From assembly GCA_046706185.1 (NCBI GenBank), contig JBJKPR010000007.1, positions 1 to 26,245 on the forward strand: a stretch of DNA of 26,245 nucleotides. Reading direction: 5' to 3'. Origin of the DNA: JAJZXY01 sp046706185. Lineage in GTDB: Archaea > Thermoplasmatota > Thermoplasmata > Sysuiplasmatales > Sysuiplasmataceae. Position 1 is the stretch's first letter. The number at the start of each line of letters is the position of its first letter. This document shows positions 5,881 to 13,989 of this stretch, piece after piece. The position numbers and the translations under genes are program-made. The notes beneath the pieces are model-generated. The model was given only the letters and a program-made list of their open reading frames with translations. It was not told where the DNA came from and made no database searches.

Positions 5881-7806
5881 TCACTTCAGGCGCACAGTTT
5901 CCAGGTTCATCGGCGCCTTCGTCTCTATTCCAAACTTCTTGTGAATTGTGCTTGCGAGCTCAAGGCATTTGTGCTCTTCCCCGTGGCCGAGGAATATCCT
6001 TGACGGTTTTGGTTCGAGCCCTGCTACGAAGTTGAGCAGCTGCCTCCTGTCAGAATGGCCACTGAAGCCGTCAACAGTTTCAATGTTCAGTGTAATCGGG
6101 ACAGAAATCTGCTGCCCCCTCTCTGTCATCTGCAGCTCCTTGACACCCCGCTGTATCCGCCTTCCAAGTGTCCCCTCTGCCTGGTAGCCGACGAATATCA
6201 GTGTGTTGTTAGAATCATCTGCCCAGTGTTTCATATACTCAAGCACCGGACCCCCGTTCATCATGCCTGATGTGGCGAGGACAATGCACGGCTCGGGATC
6301 ACTCAGTATTTTCTGTCTCGTCTCCACGCTGTCAACCCGCTTGAATATGGATGAAAGGAATGGATTTTCACCATTCTGGAAAATCTGTGTACGCAGCTGG
6401 CTGTTGAGATATTCTGGATAGGCCGTGTGAATCGCTGTCGCCTCCCATATCATTCCATCTAGCCATACCTGGAGAGTTGGAACCTGGCCGGTCCTCATCA
6501 GCTCCTCGAGGACAAGCATGATCTCCTGTGACCTTCCAACAGCGAAGACTGGCACGATTACCTTGCCCTGTCTGCCCAGGACTCTTTCAATTATCGCTTT
6601 CAGTCCCTGCGATGCATCCTGTCTGGAAGCCTGCATGTCATGATAACCGCCGTAGGTGGATTCCATTACGAGTGCTTCAAGCCTCGGGAATTTGTTATTG
6701 GCGGGGTTGAAAAGCCATGTTTTTTCAAACTTTATGTCGCCGCTGAATGCTATGTTGTATAGGCCATCGCCGATGTGGAAGTGCGCCACGGCGGAACCCA
6801 GAATATGGCCCGCATTCTGGAATGTAAGCCTTAAGTCAGGCGATATGTCCGTAGTCTCTCCGTACTTGAGTGGAATGCAGTTGGCGACCTCCTTGCGTAT
6901 GTGTGACGATTCGTACGGTGCCTTCTTTCCCTCTCCCAGGGCGACCTTCAGCATGTCGAGCTGGAGCATCGACATAAGGTCCCTCGTCGGTGGAGTGCAA
7001 TAGACCGGACCGTCGTAACCGTACTTGAAGAGGGCCGGGAGGAGTCCGGTGTGGTCAAGATGCGCGTGCGTTATCACGATTGCGTCAAGTGACTCGATGG
7101 GCTGAAGTTCGGGGGCGTTTAGATAAGGCGCAGGCACATTAGGCCCTCCTGTGTCCTGGTCGGATGTGCCCAGGCCGCAGTCTATGAGAACTTTGCTCTG
7201 CCTCGTGCTCAGAAGGGAGGCACTCCTCCCCACTTCCCTGAAGCCTCCTAGCGATGTCACCCTGACCCAGTTTTCACCTTCTATAATCGGTCTGGATAGC
7301 CTCCTGCCGACTTTTCTCAGGAACTCCTTTCTTTCGTTGGCGATGGTGCGCATGTAGGTTCTTATGTCGCCTATCGTTTTCGATGGTATTGGCGGCGCCC
7401 TTACCACCTTGGGCGCCCATCCTATCTCCTTCTTGATCTCGTTGAGTACCGCCCCCTGTTTGCCAATGACCGCACCTGGGCTGAGGGCCTCGATAATGAC
7501 TTCACCCGTCTCCTCGTCGAAGAAGATGTCGACAACCTGCGCTTCTTCAGGTATGATTTCCCTGATCTTCTTTTCGGCAGAGTCTTCAGCAGCAAGGAGC
7601 GACGGATCTGGCCTTATGTCGACACGCCTTCTAAGGACCTGTGCAAGCTGCCTTACGATTTCAGTGTGCTGCGAGTACACTTCAAAGTTCTTTATGTAGA
7701 CAACTACAACAGACGCTTCGAAATCGATGTTTGTGACTTCTATGTCGGCCGGAATTGTCTTTCTCACTATGTCTTTTATTTCATCCACTGTTTTCTCAAT
7801 GGCCAT
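5881..7806 (-). CDS. fttA: Archaeal CPSF1 / FttA, KH-metallo-beta-lactamase-beta-CASP ribonuclease and termination factor
   Basis: This is the 641-residue archaeal CPSF73 relative that cleaves nascent RNA and, in Thermococcus and methanogens, mediates transcription termination and 3'-end formation. The order is two N-terminal KH-type domains (about 1-145, with GAVIGKQG of the KH loop near 111-118), a metallo-beta-lactamase domain with the zinc motif HAHLDH at 247-252, GHILGSA and GDIKFE, then the beta-CASP insertion with ESTYGGYHD, ATSGMMNGG and VGYQAEGT, and final zinc ligands in GFSGHSDRR and LGHGEEH. All expected metal ligands are present, so it should be active. GAGGAG-like Shine-Dalgarno sequence (CGAGGAG) lies about 10 bases before the ATG at 7806. 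The preceding gene on the same strand is psmB, 83 bases away; a TATA-like sequence in the gap allows separate expression. Confidence 0.96.
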   Translation of the reverse strand: MAIEKTVDEIKDIVRKTIPADIEVTNIDFEASVVVVYIKNFEVYSQHTEIVRQLAQVLRRRVDIRPDPSLLAAEDSAEKKIREIIPEEAQVVDIFFDEETGEVIIEALSPGAVIGKQGAVLNEIKKEIGWAPKVVRAPPIPSKTIGDIRTYMRTIANERKEFLRKVGRRLSRPIIEGENWVRVTSLGGFREVGRSASLLSTRQSKVLIDCGLGTSDQDTGGPNVPAPYLNAPELQPIESLDAIVITHAHLDHTGLLPALFKYGYDGPVYCTPPTRDLMSMLQLDMLKVALGEGKKAPYESSHIRKEVANCIPLKYGETTDISPDLRLTFQNAGHILGSAVAHFHIGDGLYNIAFSGDIKFEKTWLFNPANNKFPRLEALVMESTYGGYHDMQASRQDASQGLKAIIERVLGRQGKVIVPVFAVGRSQEIMLVLEELMRTGQVPTLQVWLDGMIWEATAIHTAYPEYLNSQLRTQIFQNGENPFLSSIFKRVDSVETRQKILSDPEPCIVLATSGMMNGGPVLEYMKHWADDSNNTLIFVGYQAEGTLGRRIQRGVKELQMTERGQQISVPITLNIETVDGFSGHSDRRQLLNFVAGLEPKPSRIFLGHGEEHKCLELASTIHKKFGIETKAPMNLETVRLK

Positions 7807-7889
7807 CAGTTTTGACTCCTCGAATTGTTGAGCTGATTACAAATAACGGCAGCTCTGTGCCTAGTAGTGTTTGGACTTAATGTGTTTGT

Positions 7890-8528
7890 TCAGGCAGCCT
7901 TCAATATCTTTGCCCATCTGCGCTCTATCTCCTTCTCTTCCAGCTTCACATAGCCCTTGCTTGTGATATTCACAACGACTGCCTTGCCACCGCTGGCAGA
8001 GTCCCTTTCCATGGCTGCGTGCAATGCCCTCAACGCAAGCTCGCTCCCCTCGGCCACGGTCATCCCCTCAACGAAATGGTCTTCAAGCACGCCGAGAGCA
8101 AAGGGAGACCCAGAACCAATCGACACGCACTTGTCAGGCGTCATGCCACCCGCTGCATCAAGGCCGTATACTGAAGGCTGGCCCCCATCAACGCCACCTA
8201 CTATCAGGCCCACATAGAATGGCATATACCTGTTGGACTGGAGGATCGATGCTGTTAGCGTTGCCGCTGACTTTACAGTCATATACGAGCCTGTCTTCAG
8301 CCTGTGAAGCTCCACCTCTGCCTTTATGTATCTCGCAAGCGCCTGGTCATCCCCAACCAAGCCAGCAGTTGTCATTCCGAGGTTGTCGTCGAGCTTGTAA
8401 ATCTTGTCGGCGTGCTTGTGGGCTATCATATTCCCCATCGTAGCACGCGTCTCGGATGCAAGAACAGTCCCGTCTTTGCATGCCATGCCGATTGTTGTTG
8501 TCCCTTTTTTCAAATCAGATATGTCCAT
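7890..8528 (-). CDS. psmB: Proteasome beta subunit (catalytic)
   Basis: The N-terminal-nucleophile protease subunit of the archaeal 20S proteasome stacks as inner heptameric rings. A short propeptide MDISDLKKG is followed by TTTIG, and self-cleavage after Gly9 would expose the catalytic Thr1. In mature numbering Glu17 (LASETRA) and Lys33 (HADKIYK) hold the positions that assist the nucleophile, and GSGSPFALGVLE supplies the conserved Gly-Ser-Gly region near 128-131. The start at 8528 is preferred to the in-frame ATG at 8552: AGAGGT lies 7 bases before it, and it gives a normal propeptide length. The mature length of about 203 residues is typical. The alpha subunit gene is not in the window. 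Confidence 0.95.
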   Translation of the reverse strand: MDISDLKKGTTTIGMACKDGTVLASETRATMGNMIAHKHADKIYKLDDNLGMTTAGLVGDDQALARYIKAEVELHRLKTGSYMTVKSAATLTASILQSNRYMPFYVGLIVGGVDGGQPSVYGLDAAGGMTPDKCVSIGSGSPFALGVLEDHFVEGMTVAEGSELALRALHAAMERDSASGGKAVVVNITSKGYVKLEEKEIERRWAKILKAA

Positions 8529-9005
8529 CAAACAACCTCTGTACAATAGCAAAAAAAGTTTAACGTCACCAATAAAACTTGAACAGCTATTTAAGTCTTC
8601 ACCGGCAATTCGACCATATTACGACCTCTGCGAAGAAGGATCGGGACAGAATCAGCATGATCATTCAGCCATCGGGAATCCATCAGGCCCAATCAACAAC
8701 GCAGACCACAACCGTCCCACTATCCGCGCCGTTTCACTCACCATTCCTGAAATGATCAGTCTTCCTGCACGACAGGCCGTCAGACATTGCAGCCCTGTCC
8801 GGCGTGTCGAAGTGCCTGTTTTACGAACGAAATTAAGGTGCCAGCAACACTCTAGGAAATCTTTTAATACTAGACGCCCTATCTTTAGGATTAGGGTCTT
8901 GGGCTGGTTGTTAGAGTGCATCCCATCCCTTCTGACAAAACTGGCCCATCCCTTTCTAAATGGTAATTTTCACTGTGGGTTTGTGTTGCATGTGGCCATT
9001 ACAAA
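8529..9005. other. Long intergenic region between divergent psmB and srp54
   Basis: The two ends hold promoters: CTTAAATAG-like sequence on the minus strand near 8590 for psmB, and CTTCAAATAG at 9006-9015 for srp54. The middle (8610-8860) has ordinary, gene-like base composition but no convincing protein. The open frames on both strands read as low-meaning shadows, and I see no SRP RNA, RNase P RNA or tRNA signature. A TATA-like TTTTAATACTAG at 8863-8874 could drive a transcript of about 150 bases in either direction. An undescribed small RNA or an eroded gene is possible. Confidence 0.4.
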
Positions 9006-9015
9006 CTTCAAATAG
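9006..9015 (+). promoter_or_regulatory. TATA-like box of srp54
   Basis: CTTCAAATAG lies 34-43 bases before the srp54 ATG, giving a leader of about 10 bases. Confidence 0.35.
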
Positions 9016-9048
9016 AGTGTATGTTTCTTCACCAGCAGGGTTTGGACA

Positions 9049-10386
9049 ATGGTACTAGAAGGCCTCGGTGAGTCGCTACGTTCCATCCTCAAGAAAATCA
9101 GCGGCTCCGCAAACGTGGATGAAAAGCTCGTCAAGGAGATAACAAGGGACATACAGCGCGCCCTTCTGCAGGCGGACGTCAACGTTAACATGGTACTGCA
9201 GCTTTCGAGGAAGGTTGAAGATCGGGCAAAGAATGAGAAAATACCGCCGGGTGCAAGCCTAAAGGAACACATAATAAAGATCATTTACGAGGAGCTTACG
9301 GCACTTCTTGGCGAGGCTGGGGCGATCAAGAAGGAGAAACAGTCCATAATGCTTGTCGGACTTTACGGCCAGGGAAAGACCACAACCGCAGGAAAGCTTG
9401 CGAGATATCTTTCGAAACGTGGATTGACCGTCGGCCTAATTGCCGCGGACGTGCACAGGCCTGCGGCCTATGATCAACTGCTTCAGATTGGTCAGGAAAT
9501 TAAGGTGCCGGTCTTCGGTATACGTGGAGAGAAGGATGCAGTCAGGATTGTCAGAGAAGGGATGGTTCATTTTGACGGAACGGATGTGAAGATAATAGAC
9601 ACAAGCGGCCGTCATTCGCTTGAGAGCGACCTCATCGACGAGGTCATCCGTGTGGAGCACGTGGTTCGGCCCGAACAGAGAATACTCGTACTTGATGCGT
9701 CTGTCGGGCAGCAGGCCGGAACACAGGCCAAGGCTTTTCATGAGGCTGTCAACGTCAACGGCGTGATCCTTACAAAGCTAGATGGAACGGCGAAGGGAGG
9801 AGGGGCGCTTAGTGCAGTCGGGCACACAGGGGCGCCCATCGTGTTCATAGGAACTGGAGAGCACCTTGAGGATCTCGAGACGTTCAATCCTGAAAGGTTC
9901 ATCTCAAGGCTTCTGGGTATGGGAGATCTCCACACACTTCTGGAAAGAATGAGGGAATCCATCGATGAAAGCAAGGCAGAGGAAACGGCCAGAAAGATAA
10001 TGAGCGGCCATTTCACACTGAGGGAGATGTACGAGCAGATGGAGATGCTTGCAGATGTGGGCCCGCTGAAGAAGATAATGTCGATGCTTCCAGGTTTTCC
10101 TGGAATGAAGAAGGACATTGACCCGGAGGAGCTCCAGGAGCGGCTCGCAAGGTTCCATGTCATAATGGATTCGATGACTGACGAGGAGCTAGACAATCCG
10201 AAAATAATAAAGTCCAGCCGTGTCCTCCGTGTTTCCAGGGGAGCAGGCGTGGAACAAAAGGATGTCAGGGAGCTTCTCAAGCAGTACAACATGTCAAGGA
10301 AAGCTGTCAAGGGGTTTATGGGCAACAGGCAGATAAGGCGTCAGCTGATGAAGCAGATGAAGGAACAAAAAGGCTATGAGGATTGA
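9049..10386 (+). CDS. srp54: Signal recognition particle GTPase SRP54
   Basis: SRP54 binds the SRP RNA and the signal peptide of nascent chains and docks with FtsY at the membrane. The 445-residue protein has the helical N domain (1-90, starting MVLEGLGESL), then the G domain with GLYGQGKTTT (P-loop, about 104-113), DVHRPAAYDQL, DTSGRH (canonical DTAGR with Ala to Ser) and TKLDGTAKGGGALS, then GTGEHLEDLE. The methionine-rich M domain (about 300-445) includes MEMLADVGPLKKIMSMLPG and ends in a basic tail. All GTP-binding motifs are intact. Its last 11 bases overlap the start of trmY, so the two are very likely co-transcribed and translationally coupled. Confidence 0.97.
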   Translation: MVLEGLGESLRSILKKISGSANVDEKLVKEITRDIQRALLQADVNVNMVLQLSRKVEDRAKNEKIPPGASLKEHIIKIIYEELTALLGEAGAIKKEKQSIMLVGLYGQGKTTTAGKLARYLSKRGLTVGLIAADVHRPAAYDQLLQIGQEIKVPVFGIRGEKDAVRIVREGMVHFDGTDVKIIDTSGRHSLESDLIDEVIRVEHVVRPEQRILVLDASVGQQAGTQAKAFHEAVNVNGVILTKLDGTAKGGGALSAVGHTGAPIVFIGTGEHLEDLETFNPERFISRLLGMGDLHTLLERMRESIDESKAEETARKIMSGHFTLREMYEQMEMLADVGPLKKIMSMLPGFPGMKKDIDPEELQERLARFHVIMDSMTDEELDNPKIIKSSRVLRVSRGAGVEQKDVRELLKQYNMSRKAVKGFMGNRQIRRQLMKQMKEQKGYED

Positions 10387-10996
10387 GAAGGAAAACCTCG
10401 GAAAGAAGCGTTTCCTTTTCATTTCGCACAGGACGCCGGTGGGCGGGGATTTCAGCCTTAATGACCTTCCGGGGAGTGGCGGGAGGGTCGACGTCATTGC
10501 AAGGTGCGTTGTTTCGTCTCTGCTCACATCGAACGCAATAAGGAGAGACACGTCCGCATCCGTCTTCTTCTCAGGTAATGAGGGAGGATTGTCAGTCACC
10601 ATCTCTGGGCTGAGCGTGAAATATCTGAACCCGGATGAGAGGAGCACCTCCGCGCTGCTGAGGAACGCGCTTATAAGGGGAAGGAAGGAGCAGGAGGGAG
10701 AGTCGAGCCCGGGCATCTATTTTTCGCATCAGACTCTGGAAGAGTGCCTGCTCAAGCTTTCAGAGGGCTGCAAAGTCTACTACCTCAGGGAAGATGGCAG
10801 GAGTGAACTGACACCCGCTGTTCCTGCACTCTTTGTCATAGGCGACAGCCAGGACCTGACAAAGGTGGAAGAGGAGAGGCTTGCTGCCTTCCACCCGGAC
10901 AGGATCTCAGTTTCGAGCATAAGCCAGCAGTCAGACCAGTGCGCCGTAATAGTCAACTGGCTGTTAGACAACTCGCAGTTGCTGGGGGTCCGATAG
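10376..10996 (+). CDS. trmY: tRNA (pseudouridine-54 N1) methyltransferase TrmY
   Basis: TrmY methylates N1 of pseudouridine-54 in the T-loop of archaeal tRNAs, with SAM as donor. This 206-residue protein shows the SPOUT-family layout: FLFISHRTPVGGDFSLNDLP near the start, GSGGRVDVIARCV (about 36-48), SNAIRRDTSASVFF and LNPDERSTSALL (about 85-96), and a C-terminal trefoil-knot region with ALFVIGDSQDL binding SAM. The length and motif order match the family. The ATG overlaps the end of srp54, and no separate promoter is visible. The pseudouridine synthase that makes its substrate is not in the window. Confidence 0.93.
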   Translation: MRIEKENLGKKRFLFISHRTPVGGDFSLNDLPGSGGRVDVIARCVVSSLLTSNAIRRDTSASVFFSGNEGGLSVTISGLSVKYLNPDERSTSALLRNALIRGRKEQEGESSPGIYFSHQTLEECLLKLSEGCKVYYLREDGRSELTPAVPALFVIGDSQDLTKVEEERLAAFHPDRISVSSISQQSDQCAVIVNWLLDNSQLLGVR

Positions 10997-11001
10997 GGGG
11001 G

Positions 11002-11022
11002 GCAATCCTATGGCCGGATTGC
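11002..11022 (+). terminator. Perfect hairpin just after trmY
   Basis: GCAATCC (11002-11008) pairs with GGATTGC (11016-11022) across a 7-base loop, 5 bases past the trmY stop. There is no T-run after it. A role as a 3'-end stabiliser or processing signal is as likely as termination. Confidence 0.4.
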
Positions 11023-11062
11023 TGTCCTGCAGAACGACTCTGTCCATGATGCTCTGATGAAG

Positions 11063-11072
11063 ATTTTTATTC
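11063..11072 (+). promoter_or_regulatory. TATA-like box of the first coiled-coil gene
   Basis: ATTTTTATTC ends 36 bases before the ATG at 11108, giving a leader of roughly 10 bases. It supports 11108 as the start instead of the upstream in-frame ATG at 11057. Confidence 0.4.
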
Positions 11073-11107
11073 ATGTATGGCTTAACAGGTGTCATAAAGT
11101 GAAACGG

Positions 11108-11686
11108 ATGATGTCAGGGGATACATCAAAACAGGAAATGCAGAGGGAGAAAGAGCCCGATAGACCGTTGTCAAATAACGATTCAAAAACTGCCGAAGAT
11201 GGCATGTACGCACTTACAAGGGCAAGACATACTGCAGAGGTTTCAAAGCAGATTGCAAAGCTCAGGAAGAAGGGTCTGCGTCACCGTGCCAAGGCAAGCG
11301 GGTACCTGGTGAAGGCCAAAAGGTCTGATGAGAAAGCGGCCACGCTGCTCCACAAGGCAAACAAGCTGCGGCAGGAGTCTTCCGCCATTCTCGAGAGGGC
11401 GAAGAACAAGGGAAAATCGGCCGTTGAGTTTCAGAAGAAGATAGATGCTAGCGGCCCCAATAACCAGGGTTCAGATGCCGAGATGCAGATGAGCAGGCTT
11501 GAGCATGAGGAGGCAAGGCTTACACGGCAGGCGAACCAGATGCAGGCCAGGGCGGCATCGATGACCGAGCGAGCATCCAAGATGAAGAGAAGGTCTGTCG
11601 ATTTCATGCAGAAGCAAAGAGCCCATGAGATCGAGTCGGCACAGTACCTGAAGAGGGCGGAAGAGCTTGACAAAACGAAGACCTGA
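11108..11686 (+). CDS. Coiled-coil protein of unknown function
   Basis: The 192-residue product is almost wholly helical and highly charged. After an acidic, polar N-terminus (1-35) there is a long heptad-like region rich in Lys, Arg, Ala and Gln, broken near residues 115-125 by ASGPNNQGSD, so two coiled-coil segments could fold back on each other. No signal peptide, membrane segment or catalytic motif is visible. The frame is open to 11057, but that start falls in the presumed promoter; tandem ATGs at 11108 and 11111 fit better. It precedes a COG1340-type coiled-coil gene on the same strand, which suggests they act together, perhaps as a scaffold. That is inference from position and fold only. 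Confidence 0.75.
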   Translation: MMSGDTSKQEMQREKEPDRPLSNNDSKTAEDGMYALTRARHTAEVSKQIAKLRKKGLRHRAKASGYLVKAKRSDEKAATLLHKANKLRQESSAILERAKNKGKSAVEFQKKIDASGPNNQGSDAEMQMSRLEHEEARLTRQANQMQARAASMTERASKMKRRSVDFMQKQRAHEIESAQYLKRAEELDKTKT

Positions 11687-11714
11687 GGAGACCAAATCCG
11701 GGTTAATTGAGTAA

Positions 11715-11727
11715 TGCTTATTTATAC
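11715..11727 (+). promoter_or_regulatory. TATA-like box of the COG1340-type gene
   Basis: TGCTTATTTATAC lies inside the longest version of the downstream reading frame. This argues that translation begins downstream of it. Confidence 0.4.
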
Positions 11728-11775
11728 AGGGATGTTACACGTCCTCCGTGCCTTAAGAGCCATGGAAGTGTCTTA

Positions 11776-12654
11776 TTGGAAGCAGGAGAAATTTCTGTAG
11801 AGGAAATTGAACAGAAGCGCGATTTGCTGAACATCGAGGCAGAAAAGCACAGAAGGAACCGCGACGAGCTCAACGAAAGGACCAGGCAGTTTGCGGACCT
11901 CCGCGACAAGCTGAATTCAGAAGTAAGAAAACTTATCGAAGAGGCTGGCAACCACAAGAGAAGCCGGGACGAGCTCAATGAAAAGGTCAAAGAGGCAAAG
12001 GAACAGAGGGAAATCTGGAACAAGACATACACGGACAAGGCAGCTGAACTCGTCGAATTGAGACGTTCCATTACGCCAAAGTCAGGCGCCCCGCCCTCAA
12101 AGTTGAAAAGGGACCTGAAATCACTCGAATTCAAGCAGATGACATCTGTGCTCAGTCCAGACAAGGAGAAGGAGATCGTGGAACAGATGTCCAAGCTTCA
12201 GCATGAGATAAGGAAGCGGGAGGACTCCCTCAAGTCAAACAAACAGTACTCTGAGCTTCTCCAGAAGGTAAATGAGTCTAAAGAGAAGGCAGAGGGCTTC
12301 CACAGGCTTGTGTCCGAACTGGCCGAGGCTGCTCAGAAAGAACACGATTCAATGATGGAACTGTATGACAACGCGGACAAGATCCGAAAGGATGCAGACG
12401 ATGCCCAGGCCAGATTTGTCGAGAGCAAGCTACTTGCTGATGAGGAACACAAGAAGCATATAGACGCCATCCACCAGGTTCACGATTTTGACAAGCTTCT
12501 TTACGGTATCAGGCAGAAACAGAGAAGGCCACATGGTGCAGAGGATGCAGAGAAGGTGGCAAAGGATGCTGAGGAAGTCTACGAGAAGTTCAAGAAAGGT
12601 GAGAAGCTGAGCACCGAGGACCTCATGCTGCTGCAGAAATCGGGATATCTGTGA
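11776..12654 (+). CDS. COG1340-type archaeal coiled-coil protein
   Basis: The protein is a near-continuous coiled coil of about 292 residues. It has tandem motifs typical of the COG1340 archaeal family, such as KRDLLNIEAE, NRDELNER and SRDELNEKVKEAKEQRE, then the family hinge KSLEFKQMTSVLSPDKEKEI and a C-terminal KFKKGEKLSTEDLMLLQ segment. Members are often misnamed phosphoserine phosphatases, but no such motif exists here; their function is unknown. The start is uncertain. The frame opens at a TTG at 11707, overlapping a TATA-like box; a second TTG at 11776 is used here. The only nearby ATG (11761) is in another frame and stops after 12 codons. It is 20-90 bases behind the other coiled-coil gene. 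Confidence 0.8.
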   Translation: MEAGEISVEEIEQKRDLLNIEAEKHRRNRDELNERTRQFADLRDKLNSEVRKLIEEAGNHKRSRDELNEKVKEAKEQREIWNKTYTDKAAELVELRRSITPKSGAPPSKLKRDLKSLEFKQMTSVLSPDKEKEIVEQMSKLQHEIRKREDSLKSNKQYSELLQKVNESKEKAEGFHRLVSELAEAAQKEHDSMMELYDNADKIRKDADDAQARFVESKLLADEEHKKHIDAIHQVHDFDKLLYGIRQKQRRPHGAEDAEKVAKDAEEVYEKFKKGEKLSTEDLMLLQKSGYL

Positions 12655-12711
12655 TGCAGGACAAGGCTTAAGTACGGAGATAATCTGGATCATCGGAAGA
12701 GGCAGTGGTTC

Positions 12712-12879
12712 ATGCAAAGCTCGTCGTTCTGGTTCCTGCTCCTCGGTGTGCTTATACCAGGGGCAATCTTTGCCCTTTTCTTGTATTTCAGGGTCAACAT
12801 ATTCCTCGTCATAATTCTGTTGACATACATTCTGACTGTTGTTTTCACATTCATGCCAAAGCGGACAGGATCCGACTGA
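12712..12879 (+). CDS. Small two-helix membrane protein, 55 residues
   Basis: A 55-residue frame fills most of the space between the COG1340-type gene and fen. It begins MQSSSFWFLLLGVLIPGAIF, forming one hydrophobic helix to about residue 25. A short FRVN turn and a second helix (about 29-48) follow, and the end is the hydrophilic tail MPKRTGSD. Hydrophobicity in two clean blocks with a basic tail is not expected by chance. AAGAGG lies about 10 bases before the ATG, and GCTTAAGTAC at 12666-12675 is a possible TATA box. Both termini would be on the same side of the membrane. I recognise no family. Its stop is 11 bases from the fen start, so the two may share a message. Confidence 0.7.
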   Translation: MQSSSFWFLLLGVLIPGAIFALFLYFRVNIFLVIILLTYILTVVFTFMPKRTGSD

Positions 12880-12890
12880 TGTGATGGCCG

Positions 12891-13907
12891 TTGGGCGTCG
12901 ATATTTCTGGAATACTTGAAAAGCGGCCGATAAAGCTGGATGACCTCCGCGGCACAAGGATAGCGGTAGATGCCTACAACACAATTTACCAGTTTGTATC
13001 TGCGATTAGGCAACCGGATGGAAGGCCGCTCTCCGATTCAAACGGCAGGCCAACTTCCCACCTGATAGGCCTTCTTCATCGAAACGCAAGACTCCTGGGT
13101 GCCGGTATTCGGCCGTTCTATGTTTTTGATGGCATGCCAAGCAGGTTGAAAGCTGCAACCCTCGAAAAGAGAAAGCAGGTGAAGGTGAGGGCGGAAGAGC
13201 GTTACAGGGAAGCCGTGGAGCAGAGAGACATGGCGAAGGCATACAGTTACGCCATGCAGACGACGAGGCTCACGGAAGAGATGATAGCCGAGTCAATGAG
13301 GATACTCGGTCTGCTAGGCATACCGTACATGACGGCGCCAGCCGACGGCGAAGCGCAGGCAAGCCAGATGGCACACAGGGGAGACGTGTGGGCAGTCGCA
13401 TCCCAGGACTTCGACTCCCTGCTCTATGGAGCCCCAAGGCTTGTCAGGAACCTGAACATGTCCGGAAGGCGCAAACTGCCGGGAAGACGTGAGTTCAGGG
13501 AAGTGGACATAGAGATCATAGAGCTCGAGCCAAACCTCAAACGCCTTGGCATAACTAGGGAGCAGCTTGTAGATATAGCGATTATGGTGGGCACCGACTT
13601 CAACGAAGGAGTTCACGGTGTGGGCGCAAAGAAGGGTCTGGCCGCCGTGAAGAAAGAGGGAAGATTTGAGTCGACGCAATATGCCTTATCCATTGACGGT
13701 GAAATGCTCTCGGAGGTCAGGGACACATTCCTTAGGCCAGAATTCGTGTCCGAATACGAGCTTGTCTGGCAGAAGATTGACGAACAAGGGATTGTCGAAT
13801 TCCTCTGTGAGGAGCACGAATTCTCAAGGGAAAACGTCCAGGAAACGCTTTCAGCGCTAAAGGCTTCTGCCGTTTCAGAGCAACAGTCTCTGGACAGATG
13901 GAGCTGA
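12891..13907 (+). CDS. fen: Flap endonuclease 1
   Basis: FEN1 removes 5' flaps during Okazaki fragment maturation and repair. The 338-residue protein starts from TTG: the N-terminal Gly2 and the MGV start are invariant in the family, and the frame holds no better ATG, so 12891 is well supported. Metal ligands are in place: Asp27 (IAVDAYN), Asp80 region (YVFDG), the two acids in ADGEAQAS, DFDSLL, and VGTDFNEGVHGVG of the helix-hairpin-helix. The C-terminus QQSLDRWS fits a PCNA-interacting box (QxxLxxW), shortened by one aromatic residue. Together with rfcL at 3320 it shows that PCNA-linked replication genes are spread through this region. Confidence 0.95.
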   Translation: MGVDISGILEKRPIKLDDLRGTRIAVDAYNTIYQFVSAIRQPDGRPLSDSNGRPTSHLIGLLHRNARLLGAGIRPFYVFDGMPSRLKAATLEKRKQVKVRAEERYREAVEQRDMAKAYSYAMQTTRLTEEMIAESMRILGLLGIPYMTAPADGEAQASQMAHRGDVWAVASQDFDSLLYGAPRLVRNLNMSGRRKLPGRREFREVDIEIIELEPNLKRLGITREQLVDIAIMVGTDFNEGVHGVGAKKGLAAVKKEGRFESTQYALSIDGEMLSEVRDTFLRPEFVSEYELVWQKIDEQGIVEFLCEEHEFSRENVQETLSALKASAVSEQQSLDRWS

Positions 13908-13943
13908 CCGCAGGGAATCTCGTCCGGAAATTCTGCTGGCTGT

Positions 13944-13953
13944 GTTTAAATAC
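13944..13953 (+). promoter_or_regulatory. TATA-like box of ileS
   Basis: GTTTAAATAC ends 37 bases before the ileS ATG at 13990. It overlaps the first codons of the upstream-extended frame starting at 13942, which argues against that start. Confidence 0.5.
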
Positions 13954-13989
13954 AATATCAGTCTACTCACCATTCAAACGGTGCCTTCG

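Noticed and set aside
8661..8921. 86-codon minus-strand ORF in the psmB-srp54 spacer
   Set aside because: There is no ribosome binding site, no recognisable motif, and a TATA-like sequence lies inside it.
8404..9015. 203-codon plus-strand ORF through psmB and the spacer
   Set aside because: It is antisense to a certain gene and has low-complexity, non-protein-like composition in the spacer.
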